Assembly (NCBI RefSeq): GCF_000346615.1
Contig: NZ_ANNU01000005.1
Coordinates: 124,001 to 188,000 of the forward strand
DNA length: 64,000 nucleotides
Direction of reading: 5' to 3'
From: Nafulsella turpanensis ZLM-10
GTDB lineage: Bacteria; Bacteroidota; Bacteroidia; Cytophagales; Cyclobacteriaceae
Made by a program: the position numbers and the translations under genes. Below are positions 19,061 to 28,941 of this stretch, piece after piece. Below the pieces are notes generated by a model. The model searched no databases, was not told the origin of the DNA, and saw only the letters and a list, made by a program, of their open reading frames with translations. Numbering within the stretch: the first letter of the stretch is position 1; every line of letters begins with the position of its first letter.

Positions 19061-19567
19061 TCAGCTGCCTTTTGGCAGGGCCTTATCACGTACAAAAATG
19101 GCGAGTATGGCCGACATCACAAGGCCTGCCGTTAAAGAGCCTAAAACCGCCCGCAGCAAAAAGCTATCCAGCGCATACTCCTCCGCGGCCACCTGTTGCG
19201 CCACCTCCACATCAATTCCCTGGGCCAGTTGTTTTGCTTCCGCATGGGCCTGCATAGCTTCCAGATAGCCGGGAAAAACCATTTGCTGGAAGAGCCACTG
19301 TCCCAGCGGGTTGAGCAAAGCCACCACCAGGGTAACAAACACACCTGTCTTAAATGCATCGCCATAGGTAAATTCCCCATCATCCTCACGCTTAGCCTCC
19401 CGCATGGCATAATACAGAAGAAGAAGAGGTACTACGAGCGACAGGAGTGTCGCCAGTGGATGATAATCGATATAGTCGGCATGGAGGCCTGCCCAGTATT
19501 CCAGGCAAATCCAGATAAAGGTAAATAGAACAATGAGAACTCCGTATTTCAGGGCAATTTTAAACAT
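19061..19567 (-). CDS. DUF4199 domain membrane protein
   Basis: Protein of 168 aa beginning MFKIALKYGVLIVLFTF. It has four hydrophobic helices (about residues 4-24, 34-52, 71-92 and 136-158), with a polar, Ala- and Gln-rich segment between helices 3 and 4. The pattern, with EFTYGDAFKTG before helix 3, is that of the Bacteroidota DUF4199 family, whose function is unknown. The frame is open further upstream, but the extra residues are polar and unlike the family, so I start at 19567. Convergent with the phosphatase gene; 41 bp separate the stops with no clear terminator. Confidence 0.85.
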   Translation of the reverse strand: MFKIALKYGVLIVLFTFIWICLEYWAGLHADYIDYHPLATLLSLVVPLLLLYYAMREAKREDDGEFTYGDAFKTGVFVTLVVALLNPLGQWLFQQMVFPGYLEAMQAHAEAKQLAQGIDVEVAQQVAAEEYALDSFLLRAVLGSLTAGLVMSAILAIFVRDKALPKGS

Positions 19568-19915
19568 ATTTATGTGTCGTTGAGAGAAAATGAACCATAG
19601 TACTATAAAATGATTAGGCCCCTCAATGTTTGCCCGGCCTCCCACTTTGTCTGTACAAACAGGGCCGGGAAGCATCACCTCCTCCTTGCTGCTCCTCTCA
19701 TAAGTGCTCTGTTCTGGCAGGTTTCGGTATTCAGGCACGGTTTTTATGGATGTTAAGCAGGCAGGAGCCAGCAAAGCTGATTATTATTTAAGGGCATAAT
19801 TTGCTATTTTCCTGCCGCTCTTTATCTGAAAAGGCAGATTTTTTAATAATTCTGCCTTATTTTAGAGCGAAAGAAAAGTCTAATTAATTTTTACCTAATT
19901 TTTAATATATCATTT
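19568..19915. other. Divergent intergenic region with an orphan hairpin
   Basis: Divergent promoter region for the DUF4199 and M1 peptidase genes. It holds a perfect inverted repeat, AAGGCAGA / TCTGCCTT (19831-19858), with a 12-nt AT-rich loop, about 60 bp before the peptidase start. It resembles a terminator but no transcript is known to end here. No gene is supported. Confidence 0.45.
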
Positions 19916-21784
19916 ATGATTAAAAAAATAGTTTGGACCAGCCTGTTCTGGATAAGCGCTCTTCCGCTGCTTGCCCAGCCCGACCGCTGGCAGCAGCGTG
20001 TTGAGTACGACATGGATGTCGACTTTAACGTTAATACCAACCAGTATACCGGCGACCAAAAGCTTGTTTACTACAATAACTCCCCCGACACCCTCCATCA
20101 GGTATTTTACCACCTGTACCTGAATGCTTTTCAGCCGGGTAGCATGATGGACGTACGCTCCCGCACCATAGCCGACCCCGACCGCCGGGTGGGTGACCGC
20201 ATCTTTAAACTGGAGGAGGATGAGATTGGCTACATTAATGTAAACTCACTGAAGCAGAACGGGAAGAAGGTGGATTATGAAACCAATGGCACTATTCTAG
20301 AGGTAGACCTGGCAAAGCCTATACTACCCGGGCAAAAAGCAACTTTCGATATGGAGTTTGATGCACAGGTACCAGAGCAAATCCGCCGTACCGGTCGCGA
20401 CAATGCTGAAGGCGTCCGCTATACCATGACGCAGTGGTACCCAAAAATGGCCGAGTATGATTATGAAGGCTGGCACTCAAACCCTTACATTGGCCGTGAG
20501 TTCCATGGCGTGTGGGGCGATTATGATGTAAAAATCTCCATCGACTCTTCTTATCTTGTCGCTGGCTCAGGTTATTTACAAAACCCGCAGGAAATTGGCC
20601 ACGGCTATGCTACTTCAGGCAAGGCAGTTAAGCGCCCGAAGAGCGAAAAGCTCACCTGGCACTTTGTGGCGCCCAACGTACATGACTTTGCCTGGGCAGC
20701 CGACCCCGATTATGTACATGAAACCGCTCAGGTACCTGGCGGCCCGCTACTGCACTTCGTTTACCAGCCAGGCGCTAAAACAACTAAGAACTGGAAAGAA
20801 CTGCAGCCTTACGCTGTTAAGGCCTTCCAGATTATGAACGAGCAGTTCGGAGAATATCCTTACGATCAGTACTCTATTATTCAGGGAGGCGATGGTGGTA
20901 TGGAGTATGCCATGGCCACCATGATTACCGGCGAAAGAAGCCTCGAAAGCCTCGTAGGCGTTACTGTACACGAGGCAGTACATAGCTGGTATCAGCATGT
21001 GCTGGCGACAAACGAGTCGCTCTACCCCTGGATGGACGAAGGCTTTACCACCTATGCCTCCGACTACATCATGAACATCCTGTTCAACCAGGGGCAGGAA
21101 AATCCTCACCTTGGCAGCTACGCAGGCTATGTAAACCTGGTAAAGAGCGGACTGCAGGAGCCATTAACCACGCATGCCGACCATTATATTACGAATCGCG
21201 CCTACGGCATCTCTTCTTATTCTAAAGGAGCCCTGCTGCTCAGCCAGCTGAATTATATTTTAGGCGAAGAGGTGTTAATGGAAGGCATGCGCCGCTATTA
21301 CGATACCTGGAAGTTTAAGCACCCCAACCCAACGGATTTCAAGCGGGTAATGGAAAAAACTTCCGGCCTGGAGCTGGACTGGCTCTTTAACCAGTGGATT
21401 GGCACCACCAACACCATCGACTATGGCATTACTGGTGTATCGGGCAATAACGAGCAAACCCAGGTTACCCTGGAGCGGATTGGCGAAATACCGATGCCAA
21501 TCGACCTGGTAGTCACCTACGAAGATGGCAGCAAAGAGCTATACTACATCCCTCTAAGAATTATGCGTGGAGAGAAAGAGGAAGACCTGGGACTTGAGCG
21601 CACGGTAAAAGAGGATTGGCCCTGGGTTTTCCCTGAATACAAACTCACTATCGGGCGTGGTGTAAACGAAATTGAATCGATTGAGATTGACCCCACCCTG
21701 CGTATGGCCGATGTGGAACGAGCCAATAATATTTGGCCAGCCAATACCGATACTTCCTTCCAGGCAGAAACAGCTGCTGAATAG
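19916..21784 (+). CDS. M1-family zinc metallopeptidase (aminopeptidase-like), secreted
   Basis: Exported protease of 622 aa with a signal peptide (about residues 1-20, ...SALPLLAQ). The gluzincin motif is complete: HEAVH at 352-356 and the third zinc ligand Glu375 in MDEGFTTYAS, at the M1 spacing of HExxH-x18-E. The upstream GGMEY (near residue 330) stands in for the GxMEN exopeptidase motif, so substrate choice may differ from classical aminopeptidase N. The N-terminal part is the beta-saddle domain. Probably periplasmic or outer-membrane-associated peptide scavenging. Its own terminator follows. Confidence 0.92.
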   Translation: MIKKIVWTSLFWISALPLLAQPDRWQQRVEYDMDVDFNVNTNQYTGDQKLVYYNNSPDTLHQVFYHLYLNAFQPGSMMDVRSRTIADPDRRVGDRIFKLEEDEIGYINVNSLKQNGKKVDYETNGTILEVDLAKPILPGQKATFDMEFDAQVPEQIRRTGRDNAEGVRYTMTQWYPKMAEYDYEGWHSNPYIGREFHGVWGDYDVKISIDSSYLVAGSGYLQNPQEIGHGYATSGKAVKRPKSEKLTWHFVAPNVHDFAWAADPDYVHETAQVPGGPLLHFVYQPGAKTTKNWKELQPYAVKAFQIMNEQFGEYPYDQYSIIQGGDGGMEYAMATMITGERSLESLVGVTVHEAVHSWYQHVLATNESLYPWMDEGFTTYASDYIMNILFNQGQENPHLGSYAGYVNLVKSGLQEPLTTHADHYITNRAYGISSYSKGALLLSQLNYILGEEVLMEGMRRYYDTWKFKHPNPTDFKRVMEKTSGLELDWLFNQWIGTTNTIDYGITGVSGNNEQTQVTLERIGEIPMPIDLVVTYEDGSKELYYIPLRIMRGEKEEDLGLERTVKEDWPWVFPEYKLTIGRGVNEIESIEIDPTLRMADVERANNIWPANTDTSFQAETAAE

Positions 21785-21810
21785 ACATTTTAATAGTAAA
21801 GATGGTTAAA

Positions 21811-21837
21811 GGGTGCTCAGGAGAGCACCCTTTTTTT
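21811..21837 (+). terminator. Intrinsic terminator of the M1 peptidase gene
   Basis: GGGTGCTC-AGGA-GAGCACCC (21811-21830) followed by seven T. Confidence 0.93.
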
Positions 21838-22031
21838 GTCAGTCCTGCTGCTTTTGGTACTGATGCAGGTTGGCTACAGGCTTCCGAAGCTGAAAGATTA
21901 GCCAATGGATCCGGGCCTGATTATTACCCCCACTCACCTCTACTGCTTTTCTGGTTGTAGGCAAATACAGAACAGAAAACCTCAGAGGCCATATTGGGCA
22001 GCTGAGTTGACTACTAATTATGAGTAAAGCA

Positions 22032-23930
22032 CTATACCCGTCGCCCCTGAATAATGGATTCGACTACCTCGGGGTTAAGCAGCGTGGAGGTATCGCCAAG
22101 GCTGCTGGTTTCTCCTTCGGCCACTTTCCGTAAGATGCGGCGCATAATTTTACCGGATCGGGTCTTGGGCAGGTCGTCCACAACCTGTATCTTGTCCGGC
22201 CTTGCCACTTTTCCTATCTGCTTTATTACCTCTTCGTGGATTTCCTGCCGCAGCTTATCTTCATCTTCACATCCTTCCGCACAAATAACATAGGCATAAA
22301 TACCCTGCCCCTTAATTTCGTGCGGAAAACCTACCACAGCCGACTCTACCACCTGCGGATGTTCATCGATGGCATTTTCAATTTCGGCCGTACCAAAGCG
22401 GTGGCCCGATACATTGATTACATCGTCGACCCGGCCAATAACCCTGTACATGCCTTTTTCATCACGGCGAGCGCCATCGCCGGTAAAGTAGTAGCCTTTA
22501 TAAACGCCAAAGTAGGTCCTCCGACAACGTTCATGGTCGCCGTAGGTGGTACGAATCATGCCTGGCCACGGAAACTTTATGGCTAAGTAGCCCTCTACTC
22601 CATTTTCTTTTATTTCATTGCCATCGCCATCGAGCAAAACCGGCTGCACGCCCGGCAACGGATAAGTGGCAAAGCTAGGCTTGAGCGGCGTAAGACCCGC
22701 GAGGGGCGAAATCATGATGCCGCCTGTCTCCGTCTGCCACCAGGTATCGACAATAGGCAAATCTTTACGCCCTACATTATTGCGGTACCAATGCCATGCT
22801 TCCTCATTAATAGGTTCCCCTACTGAGCCCAGCACCTTAAGAGAACTCAGGTCGTGCTTCTTCACATAATCGATATTATGCGTCATAAGAGCTCGAATGG
22901 CGGTAGGGGCGGTATAGAAAATATTTATTTTATGCTTTTCAACAATTTGCCAGAACCTGCCGGCATCCGGCCAGGTTGGAACGCCCTCGAACATAACGGT
23001 TGTGGCACCGGCAAGTAACGGCCCGTATAAAATATAGCTATGGCCGGTTATCCAGCCAATGTCGGCCGTACACCAGTACACCTCACTGTCTTTATTCTGA
23101 AACACATTCCGGAAAGTATATTCAGCATATACCATATAGCCACCGCAGGTATGAACTACCCCTTTTGGTTTTCCGGTAGAGCCACTGGTGTAGAGGATAA
23201 ACAGCATATCTTCGGCGTCCATAATTTGCAGCTCACTTTCCTTTCCGGCCGACCGCAGCGCCTCATGGTACCAGATATCACGGCCCTCTTCCATTTTTAC
23301 CTTACAGTGGGTGTACTGCACCACCAGCACCTTATCTACTGTGCTGCAACTCTCCAGGGCCTCATCGACCGTTTCTTTCACGCTCAGCTCCTTGGCTCCC
23401 CTATACATACCGTCAGAAGTAATAACAAAGCTACAGCCGGCATCATTAATACGGTCGGCAATCGCATTAGAGGAAAAGCCACCAAACACCACCGAGTGTA
23501 TTGCACCAACACGCGCGCAGGCCAGCACTGCAAAAGCCAGCTCAGGAATCATGGGCATATATATACATACCCTGTCGCCTTTTTGCACCCCATTATTGGT
23601 AAGCACATTGGCCATACGACATACCTCCTTATGGAGCTGCTTATATGTATAGGTTTTTGCCTGGCCATTTGGGTCATTCGGTTCCCAGATTAAAGCACGC
23701 TTATCGCCCCGGGTAGCCAGGTGCCGGTCAAGGCAGTTTTCCACGATATTGAGCTTCGCTCCTTTAAACCATTCGACTTTGGGTTCCTGAAAATTCCACT
23801 CCAACACTTTGTCCCACTCTTTATGCCAGGTAAATTTTTTGGCTTTATCAGCCCAGAACTCTTCCGGCTTCCGGATGCTTAGGTCATATTCCTGCTGATA
23901 CTCTTCGAAGGATTGTATGCGGTCGGTCAT
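22032..23930 (-). CDS. acs: Acetyl-CoA synthetase (AMP-forming)
   Basis: Converts acetate, ATP and CoA to acetyl-CoA in the cytosol, 632 aa. The adenylation P-loop YTSGSTGKPKGVVHT is present, and the C-terminal motif PKTRSGKIMRRILR carries the lysine that is acetylated to switch Acs off in many bacteria. TWWQTETGG is the Acs-type A5 motif, separating it from longer-chain acyl-CoA synthetases. Full length for the family. Single gene; no regulator or acetate permease adjacent, and no clear terminator downstream. Confidence 0.97.
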   Translation of the reverse strand: MTDRIQSFEEYQQEYDLSIRKPEEFWADKAKKFTWHKEWDKVLEWNFQEPKVEWFKGAKLNIVENCLDRHLATRGDKRALIWEPNDPNGQAKTYTYKQLHKEVCRMANVLTNNGVQKGDRVCIYMPMIPELAFAVLACARVGAIHSVVFGGFSSNAIADRINDAGCSFVITSDGMYRGAKELSVKETVDEALESCSTVDKVLVVQYTHCKVKMEEGRDIWYHEALRSAGKESELQIMDAEDMLFILYTSGSTGKPKGVVHTCGGYMVYAEYTFRNVFQNKDSEVYWCTADIGWITGHSYILYGPLLAGATTVMFEGVPTWPDAGRFWQIVEKHKINIFYTAPTAIRALMTHNIDYVKKHDLSSLKVLGSVGEPINEEAWHWYRNNVGRKDLPIVDTWWQTETGGIMISPLAGLTPLKPSFATYPLPGVQPVLLDGDGNEIKENGVEGYLAIKFPWPGMIRTTYGDHERCRRTYFGVYKGYYFTGDGARRDEKGMYRVIGRVDDVINVSGHRFGTAEIENAIDEHPQVVESAVVGFPHEIKGQGIYAYVICAEGCEDEDKLRQEIHEEVIKQIGKVARPDKIQVVDDLPKTRSGKIMRRILRKVAEGETSSLGDTSTLLNPEVVESIIQGRRV

Positions 23931-24092
23931 AGCAAAAAGTTTTTAGTGTCTAAAAAAGTAAAACACATTTTGAGGTGTTTGTACCTTTTATTTTACTAAA
24001 AATTTAAGAGAAATAAAAAAATTAGGCCCAAAGGAGGCACACCCAAAACCAAAATGCTAGTAATCAGTCACTTGCAAAAACAATTTACACCT

Positions 24093-24845
24093 TTATGCCA
24101 GTAACTCAGCAACTACCGCTATTAAAGCGCCAGCCAAACTAGCGATGAGCTTATGGAGGTTAAAATTATGCTCCGGGCTATTCTCAATAAAAATGGTCGT
24201 AGAAATGTGAAGGAAGCTCCCCGCCACCAGCGGATAAATAATACCTGTAAACATTTGCCAGCCTTCTTCCTGCCCCATCATAAAATGGCTCAGAAACAAC
24301 CCAACAGGGCTTGCCAGCGCAAAAATAGTTAGCATACCAATTGCCTTCTTTCCGGAGCCCAACTGGTGCAGCAGCAGCGACATAAGTGCAAAAGCAGCGG
24401 GCATTTTATGCAGCACCACGCCTGCAAGCAATGCGTCGGTATCGTGGAGATGCCCTCCCTCGCCGGGGTGGGCCAGTAGTGCCCCATCTAAAAGAGCATG
24501 GATACAGAGTGCAATAAGTAAGGTAAAAGGTGTAAAATGGTGGCTGTGCGAGTGGCTCTTCTCCTGCTCCAGGCCGTGCAGGTGCCCGTGCTCCACTCCG
24601 GAGGTAAAATACTCCAGAAACATCTGCAGGAAGAAACCTATGAGCACATACAGCCCCACCCGGCCCGGATTCTCCGCCCCGCCCAGTATTTCGGGCAGAA
24701 AATGAATTACTGTAATAGAAAACAGATAAGCACCTGCAAAAACCAGCAACAGCTTAAAAGTACGCTCGCGAATGTTCCCAACCCTGAGCACCAGCAGGCC
24801 GCCCACCATGGCACTGGCAAATAAGATGAGGGCATACATTAGCAT
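24093..24845 (-). CDS. ZIP-family divalent metal transporter
   Basis: Integral membrane protein of 250 aa with about eight helices. A histidine-rich loop (EHGHLHGLEQEKSHSHSHH, about residues 84-102) precedes the helix with HALLDGALLA, and the second metal helix has HKMPAAFALMSLLLHQ; both are ZIP-type metal-binding helices. Likely imports Zn2+ or another divalent cation. Its start overlaps the 3' end of the methyltransferase gene by seven bases (stop and ATG in ATGCTAATG), indicating translational coupling. ATG 24839 is an alternative start. Confidence 0.88.
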   Translation of the reverse strand: MLMYALILFASAMVGGLLVLRVGNIRERTFKLLLVFAGAYLFSITVIHFLPEILGGAENPGRVGLYVLIGFFLQMFLEYFTSGVEHGHLHGLEQEKSHSHSHHFTPFTLLIALCIHALLDGALLAHPGEGGHLHDTDALLAGVVLHKMPAAFALMSLLLHQLGSGKKAIGMLTIFALASPVGLFLSHFMMGQEEGWQMFTGIIYPLVAGSFLHISTTIFIENSPEHNFNLHKLIASLAGALIAVVAELLA

Positions 24846-25594
24846 GTGGCAAGTTCGGGCTTATTGTGTAGCACAAATATCATCCGGTCGGACTGCTCCC
24901 GCTCGTAGGGGTTTAGCTCATAATCGCCAAAAGTTTCCACCAGCTCCAGCCCTGCCAGTCGAAAATATTCCAGAAAGCGCTCCCTGCGAATAGCTTTTAC
25001 CCTTTCCTGAAAATGAAAGGCCTTTCCGTTATCAGTAAAGCGGATGTCCTTCACAATATAATTGTCTTTGCTCAGGTGTTTGGTGATGTGGAACTCAATT
25101 CCTTCAATTAGCTTCACCTCTTCCGGCACCAGCTGGTGCACCACCTTATATGGGTTGAGGAAGTCAATAAGCAATTTACCATTGGACTTTAAAGCTTTAG
25201 CGGCAGCACAGATGGCATCCTGGTTTTCGGCTTCGGTTTCGAAGTAGCCAAAGGAAGTAAAAAGGTTAAATATATAGTCGAAATACTGCTCCTTATACAC
25301 CTTCCGCATATCGTGTACCTCAAAGTGCAGTCGTTCGTTGGCAAACCGGCGGGCATGCTCAATGCTTTGCGGACTCAGGTCGAGCCCCACCACATCCAGG
25401 CCCCGGCTGTTCAGGTAAATAGAGTGGCGGCCTTTTCCGCAGGCCAGGTCAAGAATTTTGTCGTCGGCTGCCGGACGGAAATAAGCAATTAGCTGGTCAA
25501 TAAAATGCTCCGCTTCTTCGTAGTCGCGATGCTTGTATAAAATATGATAGTAGGGAGAATCAAACCATTCTCCAAACCATTCTTTATCCTCCAT
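24839..25594 (-). CDS. Class I SAM-dependent methyltransferase
   Basis: Soluble protein of 251 aa with a Rossmann methyltransferase domain. Motif I is ILDLACGKGRHSIYL (about residues 43-57), followed by VVGLDLSPQSIEHAR (motif II region) and FDYIFNLFTSFGYFE (motif IV-like). This is the Methyltransf_25/SAM-binding type often annotated only generically; substrate not predictable. First gene of a two-gene unit with the ZIP transporter. Confidence 0.88.
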   Translation of the reverse strand: MEDKEWFGEWFDSPYYHILYKHRDYEEAEHFIDQLIAYFRPAADDKILDLACGKGRHSIYLNSRGLDVVGLDLSPQSIEHARRFANERLHFEVHDMRKVYKEQYFDYIFNLFTSFGYFETEAENQDAICAAAKALKSNGKLLIDFLNPYKVVHQLVPEEVKLIEGIEFHITKHLSKDNYIVKDIRFTDNGKAFHFQERVKAIRRERFLEYFRLAGLELVETFGDYELNPYEREQSDRMIFVLHNKPELATC

Positions 25595-25680
25595 TTTTTG
25601 TATAGTATCGATGCAATCTGTGGCGGCCGGCTTACGTCTGCCCCACTTTTCAGTTGCTTTTAATTACAATTATATCAGGA

Positions 25681-26754
25681 TTATTCCCCCACCACCTTTA
25701 TTTTCTCTTCCACCTCCGGCGAAGCATAGGTTTGTAAGGCTCCTTTTTCATCATTATATATAAGATAAACCTCAATATCCTCTTCCTCCCGGTCAATTTC
25801 AATCGCTTTTTCTGTTCCAAGTACCATAAAAGCGGTGGCATAAGCATCGGCCGTCATACAGTCTTCCGCAAAAACAGAGGCACTGAGCAGAGAGTGGCGA
25901 ACCGGGTAACCTGTTACCGGGCTAATAGTATGTGAATACCGAACCCCGTCGACCTCGTAGTAATTACGGTAGTTTCCGGAAGTGGCAATCGCCTGGTTAA
26001 CCAGCGGAATAATAGCGAGGGCCGACTGCTGCTGCTCAGGGTCGAGGGTTGGGTAATTAACGCCCACCACCCAGGGAACGCCTCTTTCACTAAGGCCGTG
26101 GGCGTATACTTCTCCACCAATTTCGACAAAAAGGTTTTCAATGCCACGGTCCATGAGGTAATCGGCCACTACATCTACCCCGTAACCTTTGGCAATGGCG
26201 CTAAAGTCGAGCTTCATACCCTTTACCATTTTACATACGGCTACCGAATCGAAAAATATACTGTCGTAGTTTACCAGCTGGAGCAGAGAATCTACCTTGG
26301 CTTTCGACGGTACACGCCCCTCTTCAGGACCAAAACCCCAAGCATTTACCAGCGGACCAATGGTAGGATCGAAGGCCCCTTCCGTTTTTTCAAAAATTTC
26401 TTTACTACGTTTTAACACCGGGTAAAAAAAAGGCGATTCAAATTTCAGCAGGGCTTCACGATTGAAGCGACTTATCTCCGACTCCGGAATATAAGTAGAG
26501 AGAGATAGGTTGAATACCTCCAGCAGTGAATCGATTTGAAACTGGAAATTCTGGCCGTCCTCCTCTATATACTTTATAGAATAGGTAGTGCCCATAGTTC
26601 TTCCGGTCAGTTCCACCTGCTCACCTTCTACTTTTACCACCTCTGCATCGGGGGGAGCAGAATAGCGGCGGTAAGCCCATACAGCCACCATGGCTACAAT
26701 TAAAACAGCCGAATAAATGATGTTTTTTTTACGATGATCCATCCCGTTTTGCAT
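25681..26754 (-). CDS. apbE: FAD:protein FMN transferase (ApbE family)
   Basis: Protein of 357 aa that attaches FMN covalently to threonine in flavoproteins such as NqrB/C or RnfG. An N-terminal membrane anchor (about residues 12-28) puts the enzyme in the periplasm. Family landmarks are GRTMGTTYSIKY, DFSAIAKGYGVDVV, GGEVYAHG and SHTISPVTGYP. No Nqr or Rnf genes are in the window, so the substrate protein is encoded elsewhere. The start could also be ATG 26742 (MDHRKKN). Confidence 0.93.
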   Translation of the reverse strand: MQNGMDHRKKNIIYSAVLIVAMVAVWAYRRYSAPPDAEVVKVEGEQVELTGRTMGTTYSIKYIEEDGQNFQFQIDSLLEVFNLSLSTYIPESEISRFNREALLKFESPFFYPVLKRSKEIFEKTEGAFDPTIGPLVNAWGFGPEEGRVPSKAKVDSLLQLVNYDSIFFDSVAVCKMVKGMKLDFSAIAKGYGVDVVADYLMDRGIENLFVEIGGEVYAHGLSERGVPWVVGVNYPTLDPEQQQSALAIIPLVNQAIATSGNYRNYYEVDGVRYSHTISPVTGYPVRHSLLSASVFAEDCMTADAYATAFMVLGTEKAIEIDREEEDIEVYLIYNDEKGALQTYASPEVEEKIKVVGE

Positions 26755-26868
26755 AGTTGTTGCAAGTTAAATGCTTTCTGCCGACTTCACTAAACGGAAA
26801 GGCAATATTTACATTTTATTCCACACCAAACATGGCTATTTTACCGCATCCGGAAATTATAATACTGC

Positions 26869-26876
26869 TATATTTG
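26869..26876 (+). promoter_or_regulatory. Possible -7 element upstream of ruvB
   Basis: TATATTTG matches TAnnTTTG, 129 bp before the ruvB start in the divergent apbE-ruvB spacer. No TTTG is visible at the -33 position, so support is weak. Confidence 0.3.
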
Positions 26877-27005
26877 TTTTAATTAGATGGAGAAGGAGAC
26901 ATTAGTCATAAGACAGGATAGGGTTGCAAGAAAAATCGCTGCCTGCTATATTCTATCTTCACTCATTCTTTTATTCTATCATTTCTCAAGACCCAAGACT
27001 GTAAT

Positions 27006-28031
27006 ATGAGAGAAGACTATTTACGCGCCGACGATGAACACATGCACGCCGGCGAAAAAGATATAGAAAAAGCTCTGCGCCCCCTTTCCTTTGGTGACTT
27101 TACCGGACAGGAAAAGGTGTTGGAAAACCTGAAGATATTTGTATTGGCAGCCAAAAGACGAGAGGAGCCTCTGGACCATGTGCTGCTGCATGGCCCTCCG
27201 GGTTTGGGCAAAACTACCTTGTCGTACATTATTGCCAATGAACTGTCGGCCAGTATAAAAAGCACCTCTGGCCCTGTGCTCGACAAGCCAGGCGATCTTG
27301 CCGGCCTCCTCACCAACCTGGAAACGGGCGATGTTCTCTTTATCGATGAAATTCACCGGCTAAACCCCGTGGTGGAAGAGTATTTGTACTCGGCCATGGA
27401 GGATTATAAGATTGACATTATGCTCGATAGTGGCCCTAATGCCCGTACCGTTCAGATAAGCCTCAATCCTTTTACCCTCATTGGCGCAACCACCAGAGCC
27501 GGCTTGCTGACTTCTCCTTTACGGGCCCGCTTCAGTATTAATGCACGCCTGGAATATTACGATGCTAAGCTGCTTACTTCCATTGTTAAGCGCTCCGCAG
27601 ACATTCTGAATACACCCATTGAGGATAATGCCGCTTTCGAAATTGCCCGCCGGAGCCGTGGCACCCCAAGGATTGCCAACAACCTGCTGCGCCGTACCCG
27701 CGATTTTGCCCAGATCAAAGGTACCGGCACTATAACCAAGGCGATTGCACAAATGGCCCTCGATGCCCTCGATGTTGATGAGCATGGCCTCGACGATATG
27801 GATAACCGCATCCTGAGCACCATCATTGAAAAGTTTAAGGGCGGACCGGTAGGTTTATCGACCATTGCCACCGCCGTGGGCGAGGAAGCCGAAACCATTG
27901 AGGAGGTGTATGAGCCCTTCCTGATACAGGAGGGCTACATTAAACGGACCAGCCGTGGCCGCCAGGCAACGGAGCAGGCTTACCGGCACCTGGGCATTGT
28001 ACCCCCGGCGCAATCGGGTAGTTTGTTTTAA
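27006..28031 (+). CDS. ruvB: Holliday junction branch-migration ATPase RuvB
   Basis: AAA+ motor of 341 aa that drives branch migration with RuvA. Walker [11 protein letters not shown] (about residues 60-69) and Walker B FIDEIHRL are intact. [14 protein letters not shown] is the RuvB N-terminal signature. [17 protein letters not shown] is the sensor-1/arginine-finger region, and a winged-helix domain ends the protein ([13 protein letters not shown]). Full length. ruvA and ruvC are not adjacent, as is common in this phylum. Confidence 0.98.
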   Translation: MREDYLRADDEHMHAGEKDIEKALRPLSFGDFTGQEKVLENLKIFVLAAKRREEPLDHVLLHGPPGLGKTTLSYIIANELSASIKSTSGPVLDKPGDLAGLLTNLETGDVLFIDEIHRLNPVVEEYLYSAMEDYKIDIMLDSGPNARTVQISLNPFTLIGATTRAGLLTSPLRARFSINARLEYYDAKLLTSIVKRSADILNTPIEDNAAFEIARRSRGTPRIANNLLRRTRDFAQIKGTGTITKAIAQMALDALDVDEHGLDDMDNRILSTIIEKFKGGPVGLSTIATAVGEEAETIEEVYEPFLIQEGYIKRTSRGRQATEQAYRHLGIVPPAQSGSLF

Positions 28032-28061
28032 TAATTAACAGTTTTTCTACACAACACAAAG

Positions 28062-28103
28062 CTATAGTACTTCTGCCCCGGCAGGCTTTACTATAGTTTT
28101 TTT
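28062..28103 (+). terminator. Intrinsic terminator of ruvB
   Basis: CTATAGTA (28062-28069) pairs with TACTATAG (28089-28096), with an inner CTGCC/GGCAG pairing, followed by seven T. Confidence 0.85.
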
Positions 28104-28359
28104 ATTTTTCAATCTTCTGCCACTTTTTCTCAACCAAGACCAACAAATACATTACCCCATTTCACTATTCCCTCAGCTGCAGGACATTGAACGCCACCAA
28201 CGACTCTATCCTCACTTTTATCCCCAACCATTGAAGGCCTGTATTTTATCAGCCATGTTAAAACATAAGAAATAAATTTGTTTAACAAAATTACATATTT
28301 TATAAACAACAAAATATCTTTATTATATTTGTGACATACAAAGTAAAACAACAAGCTCT
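28104..28359. promoter_or_regulatory. AT-rich spacer with a -7 element for the BLUF gene
   Basis: TATATTTG (28324-28331) fits the -7 consensus 28 bp before the BLUF start; the -33 position is not convincing. The rest is AT-rich. A 74-residue minus-strand frame here has no protein-like features and I do not call it. Confidence 0.35.
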
Positions 28360-28788
28360 ATGACCTCTCTTTATCAACTAGTGTATACCAGCCTCCGAAA
28401 CCCTTCCTGCAACGAGCAGGAAATTGAAAAAATACTGGATGCCTGCCGGAAGAATAATCCTTCAAAAAATGTTACCGGCATTTTACTACACTCCGAGAAC
28501 CATTTTATCCAGTACCTGGAAGGCGACAAGGACATTATTAAGTTGTATGATTTAATCAAAGACGACAATCGCCACCGACGACCGGTGCTACTGAGTTATG
28601 GCCCCCTGAAGGAGCGGGTATTTCCTTCCTGGCACATGGGCTATAAGAGTCTTAACAAGGAAAGAATTAACTTTTTAACTGCCGGCGATCAGCGCGAAAA
28701 GGAAGTTTTCCAGTCCATCATTAAAGGAGAGCAGCAAAGTGGCAGTGGTGCCATCAATCTGCTCGTAAAGTTTTTTCATAAAGGATAG
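28360..28788 (+). CDS. Stand-alone BLUF-domain blue-light photoreceptor
   Basis: Flavin-binding light sensor of 142 aa. The key photocycle residues are all present: Tyr9 (QLVYTS), Asn37 (KNVTGILL) and Gln51 (HFIQYLEG). The RH...L strand and SWHMGY (Trp and Met of strand 5) are also there. About 45 residues follow the domain, presumably the C-terminal helices that relay the signal, but no output domain is fused, so it must act through a partner protein. A strong terminator follows, so it is monocistronic. Known short BLUF proteins (PixD, YcgF-like) control motility, biofilm or pigment; the partner here is unknown. Confidence 0.93.
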   Translation: MTSLYQLVYTSLRNPSCNEQEIEKILDACRKNNPSKNVTGILLHSENHFIQYLEGDKDIIKLYDLIKDDNRHRRPVLLSYGPLKERVFPSWHMGYKSLNKERINFLTAGDQREKEVFQSIIKGEQQSGSGAINLLVKFFHKG

Positions 28789-28794
28789 GAAGCT

Positions 28795-28835
28795 AAAAGC
28801 CGGCGCAAATAAGTTATCCGGCTTTTCTTTTTTTT
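28795..28835 (+). terminator. Intrinsic terminator of the BLUF gene
   Basis: AAAAGCCGG (28795-28803) pairs with CCGGCTTTT (28818-28826), followed by CTTTTTTTT. Confidence 0.92.
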
Positions 28836-28941
28836 GGATAAGCCTGTTTAATGTTGACATTACCAGGCATGCTTTTTTAAGATGGCTCAGCCATAGGCCA
28901 CCTTCCCTGAACAAAACCACTAAAGAAGGACTTAACATTCA

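Noticed and set aside
19568-19774. N-terminal extension of the DUF4199 protein
   Set aside because: 69 extra residues are polar, Pro/Cys-containing and not family-like; the normal start MFKIALKYG follows.
28130-28354. A 74-codon minus-strand frame upstream of the BLUF gene
   Set aside because: AT-rich frame with no protein-like pattern, overlapping the presumed BLUF promoter.
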